This document shows positions 28,982-38,163 of a stretch of DNA of 64,000 nucleotides, piece after piece. Below the pieces are notes generated by a model. That model saw nothing but the letters and a program-made list of their open reading frames with translations, did not search any database and was not told where the DNA came from. The DNA is from Roseovarius aestuarii (GTDB taxonomy: Bacteria > Pseudomonadota > Alphaproteobacteria > Rhodobacterales > Rhodobacteraceae): the NCBI RefSeq assembly GCF_019966515.1, contig NZ_JAIMIB010000021.1, positions 1 to 64,000 on the forward strand, written 5' to 3'. Position 1 is the stretch's first letter. Each line of letters starts with the position of its first letter. The position numbers were made by a program, and so were the translations under genes.

Positions 28982-29335
28982 TCAAACCGGCAGCACCGCT
29001 GCCGCAACGCGGCGGCCTTCGGACAGCAGCACGTTGAAGGTACGACAGGCAGAGGGGGAATTCATCACCTCCACCCCGATTTCGGCCTCTTCCAGCCTGG
29101 TGCGCAACTCGCCCGGAATATGAGCGGTTTCTGCACCGGTGCCGATAAACATCACATCGACCTCGCTCGCCATTGCCATCAAGGTCTTGTCATCGTCGTA
29201 GCCGCCCCAGCTTTGCGCGCCGGTAGATGTGACGCAGACAGCTCCGTGAAACACCTTCCCTCCAACCCGGAAAAATCCCGGGCCGTAGCCGTCGATCGGC
29301 GTGGCTTGCGAAAATGTGATCTCGTTCAACTGCAT
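28982..29335 (-). CDS. Mth938-like domain protein
   Basis: A 117-residue protein of the Mth938/DUF498 family: DGYGPGFFRVGGKVFHGAV, a central MFIGTGAE and IGVEVMNSPSACRTFNVLLSEGR. Its homologues include a mitochondrial complex I assembly factor (NDUFAF3), but the bacterial role is unclear. ATG 29335 is 10 bases after the tauE stop. Its fixed place between secF and ccmA in Rhodobacteraceae suggests a link to membrane protein assembly. Confidence 0.85.
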   Translation of the reverse strand: MQLNEITFSQATPIDGYGPGFFRVGGKVFHGAVCVTSTGAQSWGGYDDDKTLMAMASEVDVMFIGTGAETAHIPGELRTRLEEAEIGVEVMNSPSACRTFNVLLSEGRRVAAAVLPV

Positions 29336-29345
29336 CTTGTGTTCC

Positions 29346-30098
29346 CTACGCCCAAAGTGGCAAGCCGCTGACAACCGCCAGACCGATCACCGTATAGGCG
29401 CCCGCCCGGAAAAGCCTTTCGTGCCGTGGGTCGAACAGCGCCTGTCCGATCATCGTGGTGATAAAATAGGGCACAGCAAGCGTGATCGCCAGCGCAACCT
29501 CGGCCAGCCCCAGTGATCCGCGCAACAGCAGGTTGGCTGCAATCACCACGTCCAACGCCGCCAGGAACAGGATCGTGTTGGCCCGAATGCGCTGTGCCGC
29601 GGACTGGCCTGCAAGATAAAACAGGACGATGATGGGCCCTGTCAGCCCGGTCATGCCCCCAACGACCCCGGCAGCCGCCCCGATCAGCAACAGCCCGACG
29701 CGGTTGATCTGTCCGGAAAACCGCCAGCCTGTGACCAACAACAGAAAAGTAGACCCCACGATGACCGCAACGAACCAGCGCACGGTCAGTTGATCCAGCA
29801 AAACCAACAGCCACAGACCCAACGGTACGGTCAGCATGGCAGCGAATGCCAGCAGTCCCACCTCGGCCCGTGCGGCCTGGCGCCATGCGCGCGGAATCAG
29901 TGCGGCATTGCTGGCGATACCGGTCAAAACCATCACAGCGACCACGGTTGCGGGGGGCAGGAATATACCTGCGATCGGCACAAAGATCATAGCCGTGCCA
30001 AAGCCGGTAAAGCCGCGCACAAGCCCAGCCAACCCAATGGTAAGCATCAGCCAGACGAGGCCGGGCGTGGCCCAGACCTGCGTCAGGATATCAGGCAT
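29346..30098 (-). CDS. TauE/SafE-family sulfite exporter-like permease
   Basis: A 250-residue membrane protein with about eight predicted helices and the paired internal repeats of the TauE/SafE (TSUP) family: GLVRGFTGFGTAMIFVPIAG in the first half and AAGVVGGMTGLTGPIIVLFY in the second. Family members move sulfite, sulfoacetate or other anions. The ligand here is unknown. Its start overlaps the secDF stop by 8 bases, so it is translated from the same message. Confidence 0.88.
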   Translation of the reverse strand: MPDILTQVWATPGLVWLMLTIGLAGLVRGFTGFGTAMIFVPIAGIFLPPATVVAVMVLTGIASNAALIPRAWRQAARAEVGLLAFAAMLTVPLGLWLLVLLDQLTVRWFVAVIVGSTFLLLVTGWRFSGQINRVGLLLIGAAAGVVGGMTGLTGPIIVLFYLAGQSAAQRIRANTILFLAALDVVIAANLLLRGSLGLAEVALAITLAVPYFITTMIGQALFDPRHERLFRAGAYTVIGLAVVSGLPLWA

Positions 30099-32724
30099 CT
30101 ACATTGGCAAACTGATTGCCGGCATTGGCATCCGGCTTACTCCAGTCGCGTTTCACGCCCAGCCACAGAAGGATGGTGCTGGCCACGAATACCGACGAAT
30201 ACGTCCCGACGATCACGCCCCAGATCATGGCAAAGACAAAACCACGGATCACGTCACCCCCCAGCACGTAAAGTGCCAGAAGCGCCAGTAGGGTCGTGAC
30301 CGAGGTCATTACCGTCCGGCTAAGCGTTTCGTTGATCGAGATGTTCAGCACCTCAGATAGCGGGATCTTCTTGTATTTACGCAGATTTTCCCTGACACGG
30401 TCGAACACCACCACCGTGTCGTTCAGTGAATAACCGACAATGGTCAGCAACGCCGCGATGATGGCCAGATCGAACTGAATTTGCAGCTCCGAGAACACAC
30501 CTATGGTTAGCACCACATCGTGCACCAGCGCCGCCACCGCACCCACAGCAAACTGCCATTCGAACCGGAGCCAGATATAGATCAGAACCGCCCCGATCGC
30601 GAGGCTGACAGCGATAACGGCGGCTGTAATCAGCTCCCCTGACACCTTGGGCCCGACACTTTCGACAGACGTGAATTTCAGGTCCGGAACCGTTTGCTGC
30701 AGCACCTCTTCAACGGCAAGTATCACCTCATTTGAAACGCTTTCCTGCCCCTCTTGCGCCTGCACGCGGATCATCGCGACGTTCTGATCCGGTCCAAAGG
30801 TCGGGTCGAACACTTCGGCGATCGAGACATCGCCCAAATCCAACTGCCCGATAGCATCCCGATACTGTCCGACATCAATCGGCTGCGCGCTCTCGGTGCG
30901 GATGGTTGTCCCGCCCCGGAAATCGATACCGAAGTTGAGGCCCTGCACCACAAACGACCCAAAAGCGATCACGATCAGAAACGCGGAGATACCCAGCGAT
31001 ACACGCCAGCGGCGGAAGAAATCCCACTTGGTTTCCTGAGGGACAAGCCGCAATGCCCGGCCCTGAAGGACCGTCTTGGGGCGTCTGCGTTCGTACCAGA
31101 TGATCGCCATCAGCCGGGTTACGAAGATCGCGGTGAAGACCGAGGTGATGATCCCTAGCCCCAGGGTGATCGCAAAGCCGCGCACCGGGCCAGAGCCCAT
31201 CGCGTAAAGGATCAGCGCGGTGATGAAGGTGGTGATATTGGCGTCCGTAATGGCGCTCAGCGCCTTTTCGTAGCCCAACTCAATGGCGCGGGCGGGGCCG
31301 CGGGCTGTTTTCATCTCTTCCTTGATACGCTCGAACACCAGCACATTTGCATCCACCGCCATACCGATGGTCAGCACGATCCCGGCAATCCCCGGCAGCG
31401 TCAGCGTCGCCCCGATACTGCTGAGCAGGCCAAAGATCAGCCCCACGTTGATGATCAGCGCGATATTGGCAAAAATCCCGAACGTGCCGTAGCTGAGGAA
31501 CATGAAGACCAGCACCAGAACAAAGGCGACGATACAGGCGATCTTGCCCGCTTCGATACTGTCCGCCCCCAGTTCGGGTCCGATGGTGCGCTCTTCGAGG
31601 AATTCCAGACCTGCCGGCAGCGCGCCTGCACGCAGGAGGACCGCCAGATTGGTCGATTCCTCAACCGTGAACCGGCCCGTGATGATGCCCGACCCGCCCG
31701 GAATATGGCTCTGGATCACCGGCGCGCTGATTACCTCGCCGTCCAGCACGATGGCGAAGGGGTTGCCGATGTTTTCAGCCGTGTAGTCGCCGAACTTGCG
31801 CGCGCCGGTCGGGTTGAAGCGGAACGAGACAGCGGGCCGTCCGTTCTGGTCGAAATCGGGCTGTGCATCGACCAGTTCCTCACCGGTCACGACGGCGGCT
31901 TTTTCGAGGATGTAGAACGTGCCTTCCTCGTCCAGTGACGGCAGCAGTTCGTTGCTGGCGCCGGGGCTTTCATTGGCATTTGTGGTGCGGCTGACCACCG
32001 GTTGGAAGGTGAGTTGCGCGGTCGTTCCGATGATGTCTTTCAACTCGGCCGCGCTGCCGATCCCAGGCACCTGAATCAGGATACGGTCCGCCCCCTGCCG
32101 CTGGATCGTGGGTTCCCGGGTGCCGACCTCGTCGATCCGTCTGCGAATGATTTCAAGCGCTTGCCGCACGGTGCGTTCATCCGTCGCCTGTTGTTCGGCC
32201 TCGCTGAGACGCACAATGATCTGATCGCCCTCGGTGGTCACGTCTATGTCGCTGGCACCCACCCCTGTCAGTGTAGTAACCGGACGCGCAAGACCGCGCA
32301 CAAGGGTGGCCGCCTCGTCAACCATCTCCGGTTTTTCGACAAGACGAACGCGGAGTTCGGGCGCGTCGGTGGGTTGCAGGCGGATGGGGCCAATTGTGGC
32401 GCGTTCCTGACGCAGCAGGTCGCGCACTTCGGGCCACATGCCTTCGACCCGCGCCTGATACACATCCGCGACCTGCACCTCGGCCAGCAAATGCGCACCG
32501 CCACGCAGATCAAGCCCCAGATTGACCAGGCCCGAGGGCATCCAATCGGGCCAGGCATTTGCCGCTTCGGTCAGCTCGGCACTTTCCTGACCAGCCTCGA
32601 TCGCAGTCTGCGCGTCGTTATGGGTTTCAACCCGGCTGTAGAATCCGTTTGGCAGGGCCAGCAACAAACCCAGAGCGACAACGCCCCAGATCACGATGCG
32701 CTTCCACAGGCTGATTTGAAGCAT
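30091..32724 (-). CDS. secDF: Fused protein translocase subunit SecDF
   Basis: An 877-residue single open frame joining SecD (about residues 1-540) and SecF (about 565-877). The SecD part has the first helix, the large periplasmic P1 region with NLGLDLRGGAHLL, and the block of helices with GIVLTIGMAVDANVLVFERI. The SecF part begins ETKWDFFRRWRVSLGISAF, followed by LNFGIDFRGGTTIRTE and GYSLNDTVVVFDRVRENLRKY. The complex uses the proton gradient to pull proteins through SecYEG. In many alphaproteobacteria secD and secF are separate; here no stop or start separates them. It follows yajC by 39 bases. Confidence 0.95.
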   Translation of the reverse strand: MLQISLWKRIVIWGVVALGLLLALPNGFYSRVETHNDAQTAIEAGQESAELTEAANAWPDWMPSGLVNLGLDLRGGAHLLAEVQVADVYQARVEGMWPEVRDLLRQERATIGPIRLQPTDAPELRVRLVEKPEMVDEAATLVRGLARPVTTLTGVGASDIDVTTEGDQIIVRLSEAEQQATDERTVRQALEIIRRRIDEVGTREPTIQRQGADRILIQVPGIGSAAELKDIIGTTAQLTFQPVVSRTTNANESPGASNELLPSLDEEGTFYILEKAAVVTGEELVDAQPDFDQNGRPAVSFRFNPTGARKFGDYTAENIGNPFAIVLDGEVISAPVIQSHIPGGSGIITGRFTVEESTNLAVLLRAGALPAGLEFLEERTIGPELGADSIEAGKIACIVAFVLVLVFMFLSYGTFGIFANIALIINVGLIFGLLSSIGATLTLPGIAGIVLTIGMAVDANVLVFERIKEEMKTARGPARAIELGYEKALSAITDANITTFITALILYAMGSGPVRGFAITLGLGIITSVFTAIFVTRLMAIIWYERRRPKTVLQGRALRLVPQETKWDFFRRWRVSLGISAFLIVIAFGSFVVQGLNFGIDFRGGTTIRTESAQPIDVGQYRDAIGQLDLGDVSIAEVFDPTFGPDQNVAMIRVQAQEGQESVSNEVILAVEEVLQQTVPDLKFTSVESVGPKVSGELITAAVIAVSLAIGAVLIYIWLRFEWQFAVGAVAALVHDVVLTIGVFSELQIQFDLAIIAALLTIVGYSLNDTVVVFDRVRENLRKYKKIPLSEVLNISINETLSRTVMTSVTTLLALLALYVLGGDVIRGFVFAMIWGVIVGTYSSVFVASTILLWLGVKRDWSKPDANAGNQFANVDA

Positions 32725-32763
32725 TGCTATGCCTTTTCAACGGGTTGAATTGTAATGTTCAGC

Positions 32764-33045
32764 TTAACTATCAGCCGGTTCAGTCTTGGAGAGGACCTGC
32801 GCAATCGTGGATTTGACCTGCCGCACCTTGACGCCCGAGGCGATCTCGATCTCGACCTCGTCGGCATCTTTGACCTTGGTAATCTTGCCGATCATCCCGC
32901 CCTGCGTGATCACCTGATCGCCCTTGCGCACCGCATCGACCATCGCCTTGTGTTCCTTCATCTTCTTCTGCTGCGGACGGATCAGCAGGAACCACATGAT
33001 GGCAAAGATCAGGATGAGGGGGATGAATTGTCCTATGGATTCCAT
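32764..33045 (-). CDS. yajC: Preprotein translocase subunit YajC
   Basis: A 93-residue protein with one membrane helix (PLILIFAIMWFLLIRP) followed by the basic QQKKMKEHKAMVDAVRKGDQV segment and a small beta-rich domain. YajC associates with SecDF. ATG 33045 gives the family N-terminus; the longer frame upstream is not conserved in type. It is the first gene of the probable yajC-secDF-tauE-Mth938-ccmABCDG transcript. Confidence 0.95.
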   Translation of the reverse strand: MESIGQFIPLILIFAIMWFLLIRPQQKKMKEHKAMVDAVRKGDQVITQGGMIGKITKVKDADEVEIEIASGVKVRQVKSTIAQVLSKTEPADS

Positions 33046-33137
33046 ACGCGTTTTCCTTCGAGTCAGAGAACGGGGCGGCCCCCGCGAATTTTGGCGGAAC
33101 CTATGTCCGGAACCGCCCTTTTGCAAGGCGAGAAACC

Positions 33138-33184
33138 CACGTCGGTATTCTGTCGGTATTACGTCGGTATTTTTTCCCGACGTG
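33138..33184. repeat. Three 11-bp tandem repeats plus inverted repeat in a divergent promoter
   Basis: ACGTCGGTATT, CTGTCGGTATT and ACGTCGGTATT follow one another without gaps at 33139-33171. The block is bracketed by CACGTCGG (33138-33145) and its complement CCGACGTG (33177-33184). The third unit and CCGACGT can also form a hairpin with a T-rich loop. It lies between divergent yajC and the membrane protein gene at 33249. An 11-base period puts the units on one face of the helix, as for a multimeric regulator. Confidence 0.6.
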
Positions 33185-33248
33185 CGTTTCGCAGATTTCG
33201 CGGTATGGTTGCCGGGGAGGAATGAATTTGACGTAAGGCATTTTCAGG

Positions 33249-34367
33249 ATGGAAACATTTTACGAGTTGGCAGCGGACCCGCTTTTCTGGAAACTCGCGA
33301 TACCTGCGCTTGCAGTTGCCATTCTGCTGGCGCTCATCTGGCGCGGAAGCGTGAAAGGATCAGCCGCCGCTCTTACCCTTGCCGGTGAGCGAATGGGCCT
33401 TGGCAACCTGCCCCCTGCCCTGATCGGTTTTGCATTTCTTACCTGGGGCGTCTTTGCGCTGATGCTGCTGATCGGCCTCTATTCTCTGATCTGGGAGGTG
33501 ATCTGGCACGCAGCCATCCCCGAGAGCGAGAAGGACAGGTTGTGGAACTGGCGCTTTCTTCTGGCGCAACTAGCGGCATTGGCGACGGTGCTGGGGGCTG
33601 TCATCGCCCTGCCTGTTTCGTTGAATCGCCTGTTCCTGGCACGTCGGCAAACCGAGACCGCCGAAAACCAGTTGTTCAACAACAAGCTGAACAGGGCGAC
33701 TACCGATCTGGCGGCGCGCCATCAGGTCACGCGTGAAATCGGACGCGGCCAACAAAAGCGAATCCTGACGGAGTGGCAGGACGATCTGCTGACCCGGGCC
33801 GCCGCAATCGACCGGCTGGAAGGTCTGGTACATGAACGCGAAGAAGAGGCGCCACGTATCGCACGAACACTAAGCCTTTATGTGCGCGAGTTGACGCGCA
33901 TATATGCACCGGAAACAGCGCCGAAAGATGCCTCTGCCGCAGAATTGCGCGCGTGGGCACGAGGGATACAGCCGGTCAGACCCGATATGGAAAGCGCAGC
34001 CCAAAGCCTTGGGCAGTTGCAATCGCCTCAAATGCCAGAGGCAGAGCCCGTGAAGATCGACCTGCGGCACGCCAACCTTCAGGGTTTCAATCTGAATTCA
34101 CTCCGCCTCAGGAACGCTCAACTGACAGGGGCCGCGCTGAGGTTGGTGGATTTTACCAATATACCACAGATCGCGGATCATCTGGGCGATGTGTTCGGCG
34201 ATGGCACGGTCATTCTGCCGGGCGGGCATGCGCCGGATCATGCGGACTGGCCTGCGCATTGGCCGAAAGAGGAACTCTCCCATGGTGACTTCATGGAGAA
34301 GTGGCGGGAGTGGCAGGCGGGTCTGGAGGGGTATGAGGCGCCGGAGCCTTCGGTGGGGGACGGGTAA
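33249..34367 (+). CDS. Membrane protein with short pentapeptide-like segment
   Basis: A 372-residue protein I cannot name. There are three predicted helices in the first 125 residues (about 17-35, 55-80 and 100-122). A basic/charged cytoplasmic region follows (about 130-260), then a short pentapeptide-like run, IDLRHANLQGFNLNSLRLRNAQLTG, described by its ends IDLRHANLQG and LRNAQLTGAAL, near residue 270. The last part has no known motif. Pentapeptide-containing membrane proteins of this shape occur in Rhodobacteraceae without a known role. It has its own promoter region with unusual repeats. Confidence 0.6.
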   Translation: METFYELAADPLFWKLAIPALAVAILLALIWRGSVKGSAAALTLAGERMGLGNLPPALIGFAFLTWGVFALMLLIGLYSLIWEVIWHAAIPESEKDRLWNWRFLLAQLAALATVLGAVIALPVSLNRLFLARRQTETAENQLFNNKLNRATTDLAARHQVTREIGRGQQKRILTEWQDDLLTRAAAIDRLEGLVHEREEEAPRIARTLSLYVRELTRIYAPETAPKDASAAELRAWARGIQPVRPDMESAAQSLGQLQSPQMPEAEPVKIDLRHANLQGFNLNSLRLRNAQLTGAALRLVDFTNIPQIADHLGDVFGDGTVILPGGHAPDHADWPAHWPKEELSHGDFMEKWREWQAGLEGYEAPEPSVGDG

Positions 34368-34389
34368 GACCTGACCGGGGAAATGCGTG

Positions 34390-34440
34390 GGGTGCACCCA
34401 CCCTACGGTTTTTTGGGGGTGAGGCCCCCGCTCGGGGGCC
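34390..34440. repeat. GC-rich palindromes between 33249 gene and serS
   Basis: A 10-bp palindrome GGGTGCACCC (34390-34399) sits in GTGGGGTGCACCCACCC, a wording I have seen often in Rhodobacteraceae intergenic DNA. It is followed by a perfect hairpin GGCCCCCG / CGGGGGCC (34423-34440). No T-run follows the hairpin. It may be an intergenic repeat of REP type or a weak transcription end. Confidence 0.45.
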
Positions 34441-34530
34441 GGGGCGGGGGGGAAAGGCCGCTCTACACCCCGGCAAGAAACTGGGGCATAAGACGGGGAC
34501 GACTCACTCAACCATCAGGACGTGCCAGAC

Positions 34531-35823
34531 ATGCATGACATTCGCGCCATTCGTGAAAATCCCGACGCTTTCGATGCTGCCATGGGGCGGCGGGGGCTGG
34601 ACGCGCCGTCCCGGGAAATCCTTGGGATCGACGAGGCGCGCCGGGCGCATATTCACGCGGCCGAGACGGCGCAGGCCGATCAGAACCGGGCCTCGAAGGA
34701 TGTGGGCGCGGCCAAGGCGAAGGGCGACGATGCCGAGTTCGAGCGGTTGCGGGCGCTGGTGGCCGAGAAGAAGGCCGAGGTGGCGGCGATGCAGGCCGAG
34801 GCGAAGAAATTCGACGAGCAGTTGACCGAACTGCTGATGGGGCTGCCCAACCTGCCCTATGACGACACGCCCGATGGCGCGGATGAGGATGATAACGTCG
34901 AGATCCATCGCTGGGGCGCGCCGCAGACCTTCGATTTCACCCCGAAGGAGCATTACGAGCTGGACGGCGTGAAGCCGGGGATGGATTTCGAGACCGCCGC
35001 GCGGTTGAGCGGCGCGCGCTTTGTCGTCCTGTCGGGCGGCGTGGTGCGGATACACCGGGCGCTGGCGCAGTTCATGCTGGACACGCATATCGAGGAAAAC
35101 GGGCTGACCGAGACCTGGACGCCGGTGCTGGTGCGGCCCGAGATGATGTTCGGTACCGGGCAGCTGCCGAAATTTGGCGAGGATAGTTACGAGACCACCA
35201 ATGGCTGGTGGCTGGTGCCGACCGCCGAGGTGACGCTGACCAATATCGTCAATGGGATGGTGGTCGAGGAAAGCTATCTGCCGCGGCGCTACGTGGCACA
35301 TACGCAGTGTTTCCGATCCGAGGCCGGGAGCGCGGGCAAGGATACCGCCGGCATGCTGCGCCAGCACCAGTTTGAGAAGGTCGAGATGGTGTCGGTCACG
35401 CATCCGGATCACTCGCGCGACGAGCTGGACCGGATGACCAGCTGCGCGCAGGGCATTCTGGAGAAGCTGGGCCTGCCCTATCGCACGGTGGTTCTGTGCG
35501 TGGGCGACATGGGATTCGGGGCGCGGCGGACCCATGATATCGAGGTCTGGCTGCCCGGTCAGGGCAAGTATCGCGAGATCAGCTCGGTCTCGGTCTGCGG
35601 GGATTTCCAGGCGCGGCGGATGAATGCGCGGTTCAGGAGCAAGGAGGGCGGCAAGCCGCAGTTCCTGCATACGCTGAACGGTTCCGGCCTGGCGGTGGGG
35701 CGGTGCTTGATTGCAGTGTTGGAGAACGGTCAGCAGGCCGATGGGTCGGTCGACCTGCCCGAGGCGTTGCATCCGTACCTGCGGGGCAAGACCCGGCTGG
35801 GCGCGGATGGCAGCCTGATCTGA
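34531..35823 (+). CDS. serS: Serine-tRNA ligase
   Basis: A 430-residue class II aminoacyl-tRNA synthetase. The N-terminal coiled arm (about residues 30-105, Ala/Glu/Lys-rich) grips the long arm of tRNA-Ser. The catalytic core shows motif 2 [21 protein letters not shown] and motif 3 [19 protein letters not shown] 34531 ([14 protein letters not shown]) is the family start; a GTG three codons upstream is unlikely. Its stop abuts the stop of the convergent gene with no base between. Confidence 0.97.
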   Translation: MHDIRAIRENPDAFDAAMGRRGLDAPSREILGIDEARRAHIHAAETAQADQNRASKDVGAAKAKGDDAEFERLRALVAEKKAEVAAMQAEAKKFDEQLTELLMGLPNLPYDDTPDGADEDDNVEIHRWGAPQTFDFTPKEHYELDGVKPGMDFETAARLSGARFVVLSGGVVRIHRALAQFMLDTHIEENGLTETWTPVLVRPEMMFGTGQLPKFGEDSYETTNGWWLVPTAEVTLTNIVNGMVVEESYLPRRYVAHTQCFRSEAGSAGKDTAGMLRQHQFEKVEMVSVTHPDHSRDELDRMTSCAQGILEKLGLPYRTVVLCVGDMGFGARRTHDIEVWLPGQGKYREISSVSVCGDFQARRMNARFRSKEGGKPQFLHTLNGSGLAVGRCLIAVLENGQQADGSVDLPEALHPYLRGKTRLGADGSLI

Positions 35824-36420
35824 TCAGAACTCCTCATCACCGTCGTCGAAGCTGTTGCGCTGGAAGGTTGCGGCTTCGAGATTGGTCAGAGCGGTCAGTT
35901 CGTTGAGGTAATCCTGCTCGCGGATCGACAGTTCGTGGTTGGCGCGGGAATTGCCGCCGCCCAGCATCGCGTTGAGCACCTCGTCGATGAAATCAATCAG
36001 TTTCATGATCCAGCCGAAGCCAAAATCGAAGGTCTGGATCAGCCAGTTGATCAGTTTCTTGACGAGCTGGACGATTTGCGCTGTGCCGAGCGCGCGGCCG
36101 AAGCTGCCCTGGCTGGCGGCCATTTCACCCGCCTGCCGCATCAGCGTGTCCGAGGCCATGGTGGTGAACATGCGCTCGGCATCCTCGATCATCACCTTGT
36201 CGGCGCGGCGCTTGCCCTCGGCCAGAAGATCGGCGGTGCGGGCCATTGTGTCGATCAGCAGGGGGCCGTAGACCTCGACCATCTTGACGGCATCGTCGTC
36301 GCCGCGCTGCTGGGCCGCTTTATGGGCGCCCTTGACGATCGCCTTGGGCAGGTCGCGCAGCCCGTCGATGAAGTCATCAATACGGGAGGTCGGGGCATTG
36401 GGTGTGGGTGTCTTGGACAT
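35824..36420 (-). CDS. Hypothetical protein
   Basis: A 198-residue protein I do not recognise. The N-terminal half is helical and charged (IDDFIDGLRDLPKAIVKGAHKAAQQRGDDD). A hydrophobic amphipathic segment (residues about 115-155, VKKLINWLIQTFDFGFGWIM) may lie on or in the membrane, and the C-terminus is acidic. AAGGAG stands at good distance before the ATG, so translation is likely. It converges with serS with zero spacing. Confidence 0.55.
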   Translation of the reverse strand: MSKTPTPNAPTSRIDDFIDGLRDLPKAIVKGAHKAAQQRGDDDAVKMVEVYGPLLIDTMARTADLLAEGKRRADKVMIEDAERMFTTMASDTLMRQAGEMAASQGSFGRALGTAQIVQLVKKLINWLIQTFDFGFGWIMKLIDFIDEVLNAMLGGGNSRANHELSIREQDYLNELTALTNLEAATFQRNSFDDGDEEF

Positions 36421-36769
36421 AATCTTTACTCCTTGTCATGATGGTTAATAATGGTGGAGACACGCAAAACCTCCCGGATAAGTTGCAAATCTGAGTTGGT
36501 TTTTTCCCAAAACCATTGATCGTTTGAGATAAGATACTGGAATCATTTAAATTTCGGCGCATCGAGAGTGGTCGATACGACCGCCGGAGCGGCACCCTTG
36601 CAGCAAGTTGCGCAGAACGCTGTAGTTCGTTGCGGCATTGTCCGGTGTCACGCGGATGAAAGCGACAGTCCGACTTCAGAGATGCTGTCAAACCTTTGAC
36701 GACAGATATTCAAAGACCCAGTTTCGGACACAGAGCTATATACATGGCGCCGACCTAAAGGGCCCGATC
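36421..36769. other. Intergenic stretch without a recognised gene
   Basis: About 350 bases between the ends of a minus-strand hydrolase gene and the start of the minus-strand hypothetical gene. The part near 36421-36560 is AT-rich and probably holds the promoter of the hypothetical gene. A minus-strand frame at 36377-36691 overlaps that gene's start, is Arg-rich and has no family likeness. I see no RNA gene or clear terminator. Confidence 0.5.
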
Positions 36770-37915
36770 TTAGGTGATCCGCGTGCCGCCCTGCCATAAC
36801 TCGGGCCTGAGCGCCGCCATTGAACGCGGGCGATAGAGCGGATCGGCATCAAGGCGTTGATCAACGGATGGGTGCCTGTCGGATTGCCGTCGCGGGCCGT
36901 TACGCCAAGCCAGCAGGTTGGGCGAAAGCTTGTAAAAGCCCTTCGGGTTATTCATCTCAGGAGCGGAATCCGTCGGGTTGGGGGGCGCGTCGGGAATGGC
37001 TGCGCCGGATTTGAGCGTCATACCAGCATCCCTGGCCCCTTCGACAATCCAACTCATCCCATAGGACACAAGCCCGCGGGCCGAACTGCGCCCACCCAAT
37101 ACCCCATGATCGCCAATGAACCACATCTGCTGAAACGGCCTGTCGGGTCCGGTGGCACCTTTGTTAAGGCCGCCGTTGGTACCAGTGTCGAGATTGTCCC
37201 AAAGCGCGGGCACATAGAATTTCCGCCTCTCATCCAACGCCACCGCATGGCGCGCGGATTTCACCAGGCTGGTCAGGTCGGTGTCATGGAACTGATGCCT
37301 GCTGTTGATGTGTTTGGCGAGCGGACCCAGCAGATTTGCGGGAATGCCAAGCGCGCCAACCGTATCCCAGACGCCCAGATAGGCGATTTCAAGCAGATGC
37401 GAGCCGTCGTTGCGATCCGTTCTGTCCTTCTCTGACGTGGCATAACCCGGGGACAACTCGCGCCGTTGGCGCCAGATATTGGGCTTGTCGGGCGCATTAT
37501 CGGGTCCGCGTCTGCGATACAGCCGAAACGCCTTGTTTACTACTTGCCGCGTGACCTTGTCTTTCGGGGGCAAGCCGCATTTGCGGATCATTCCCGCCAG
37601 AGATCGCGCCGTATACGCGCCGCGCGAAAATCCAAAAATCATGATCTTGTCACCGGGGTTATAGCTTTTTGCCAACTCGCTATAGGCGATCTTGATGTTT
37701 CGGTTCAGGCCCCAGCCAAAAGCACCGCCTCCGACCTTGTTAACCACATTGCCCAGAATGGTGGCAAACCGGCCGCCGGTGCCCACGCCGGGAATATAAA
37801 GATGCGCCTGCCCCGGGGTTCCGACCACCGCGTCACGCAGTTTGACGACATTTGTCACCAGCTCAATGCTGGCTGAATTCCACGTTCCATCACAAAAAAT
37901 CAAAATATTCTTCAT
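36770..37915 (-). CDS. DUF2235 hydrolase, Tle1-like phospholipase fold
   Basis: A 381-residue alpha/beta hydrolase of the DUF2235 family. It begins MKNILIFCDGTWNSA and carries the serine nucleophile in GFSRGAYTARSLAGMI. A YLGVWDTVGALG segment gives the conserved acidic residue, and WFIGDHGVLGG ends in the catalytic His-type position. Related proteins include phospholipase effectors of type VI secretion, but no type VI genes, immunity protein or VgrG are visible here. A stand-alone lipase or esterase role is therefore equally possible. ATG 37915 is chosen because it starts the first beta strand; upstream in-frame starts are not conserved. Confidence 0.8.
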   Translation of the reverse strand: MKNILIFCDGTWNSASIELVTNVVKLRDAVVGTPGQAHLYIPGVGTGGRFATILGNVVNKVGGGAFGWGLNRNIKIAYSELAKSYNPGDKIMIFGFSRGAYTARSLAGMIRKCGLPPKDKVTRQVVNKAFRLYRRRGPDNAPDKPNIWRQRRELSPGYATSEKDRTDRNDGSHLLEIAYLGVWDTVGALGIPANLLGPLAKHINSRHQFHDTDLTSLVKSARHAVALDERRKFYVPALWDNLDTGTNGGLNKGATGPDRPFQQMWFIGDHGVLGGRSSARGLVSYGMSWIVEGARDAGMTLKSGAAIPDAPPNPTDSAPEMNNPKGFYKLSPNLLAWRNGPRRQSDRHPSVDQRLDADPLYRPRSMAALRPELWQGGTRIT

Positions 37916-38163
37916 CAAATCCCCCAAGCTCAGCGCCGTAATCTCGACGCATGTGGACCAAGCATTGAGCACAACCAAGGGCTGCGTCAAGGTCAGGTTA
38001 CCCTGACTGCCGGCTCTTTCCCGAACCATCGGAAAGGATCTGGCGTTACATTCGTGCGATGATTTTCGGTCAAATATGATGGACTGGATTTGACCTTGAG
38101 CTACGTTTCGGGTCAGCCTTCCCGCGTGAAGCAAAGCCCACAGGGCACGACACGATCGCCAGG

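Noticed and set aside
34504..35772. Minus-strand open frame of 422 codons opposite serS
   Set aside because: It is the shadow of a high-GC gene: His/Arg/Leu-rich, no family likeness, while the plus strand is a complete seryl-tRNA synthetase.
36377..36691. Possible transposase or small gene fragment in the gap after the hypothetical gene
   Set aside because: The translation is Arg-rich with no transposase motif, and no inverted ends or target duplication are visible.
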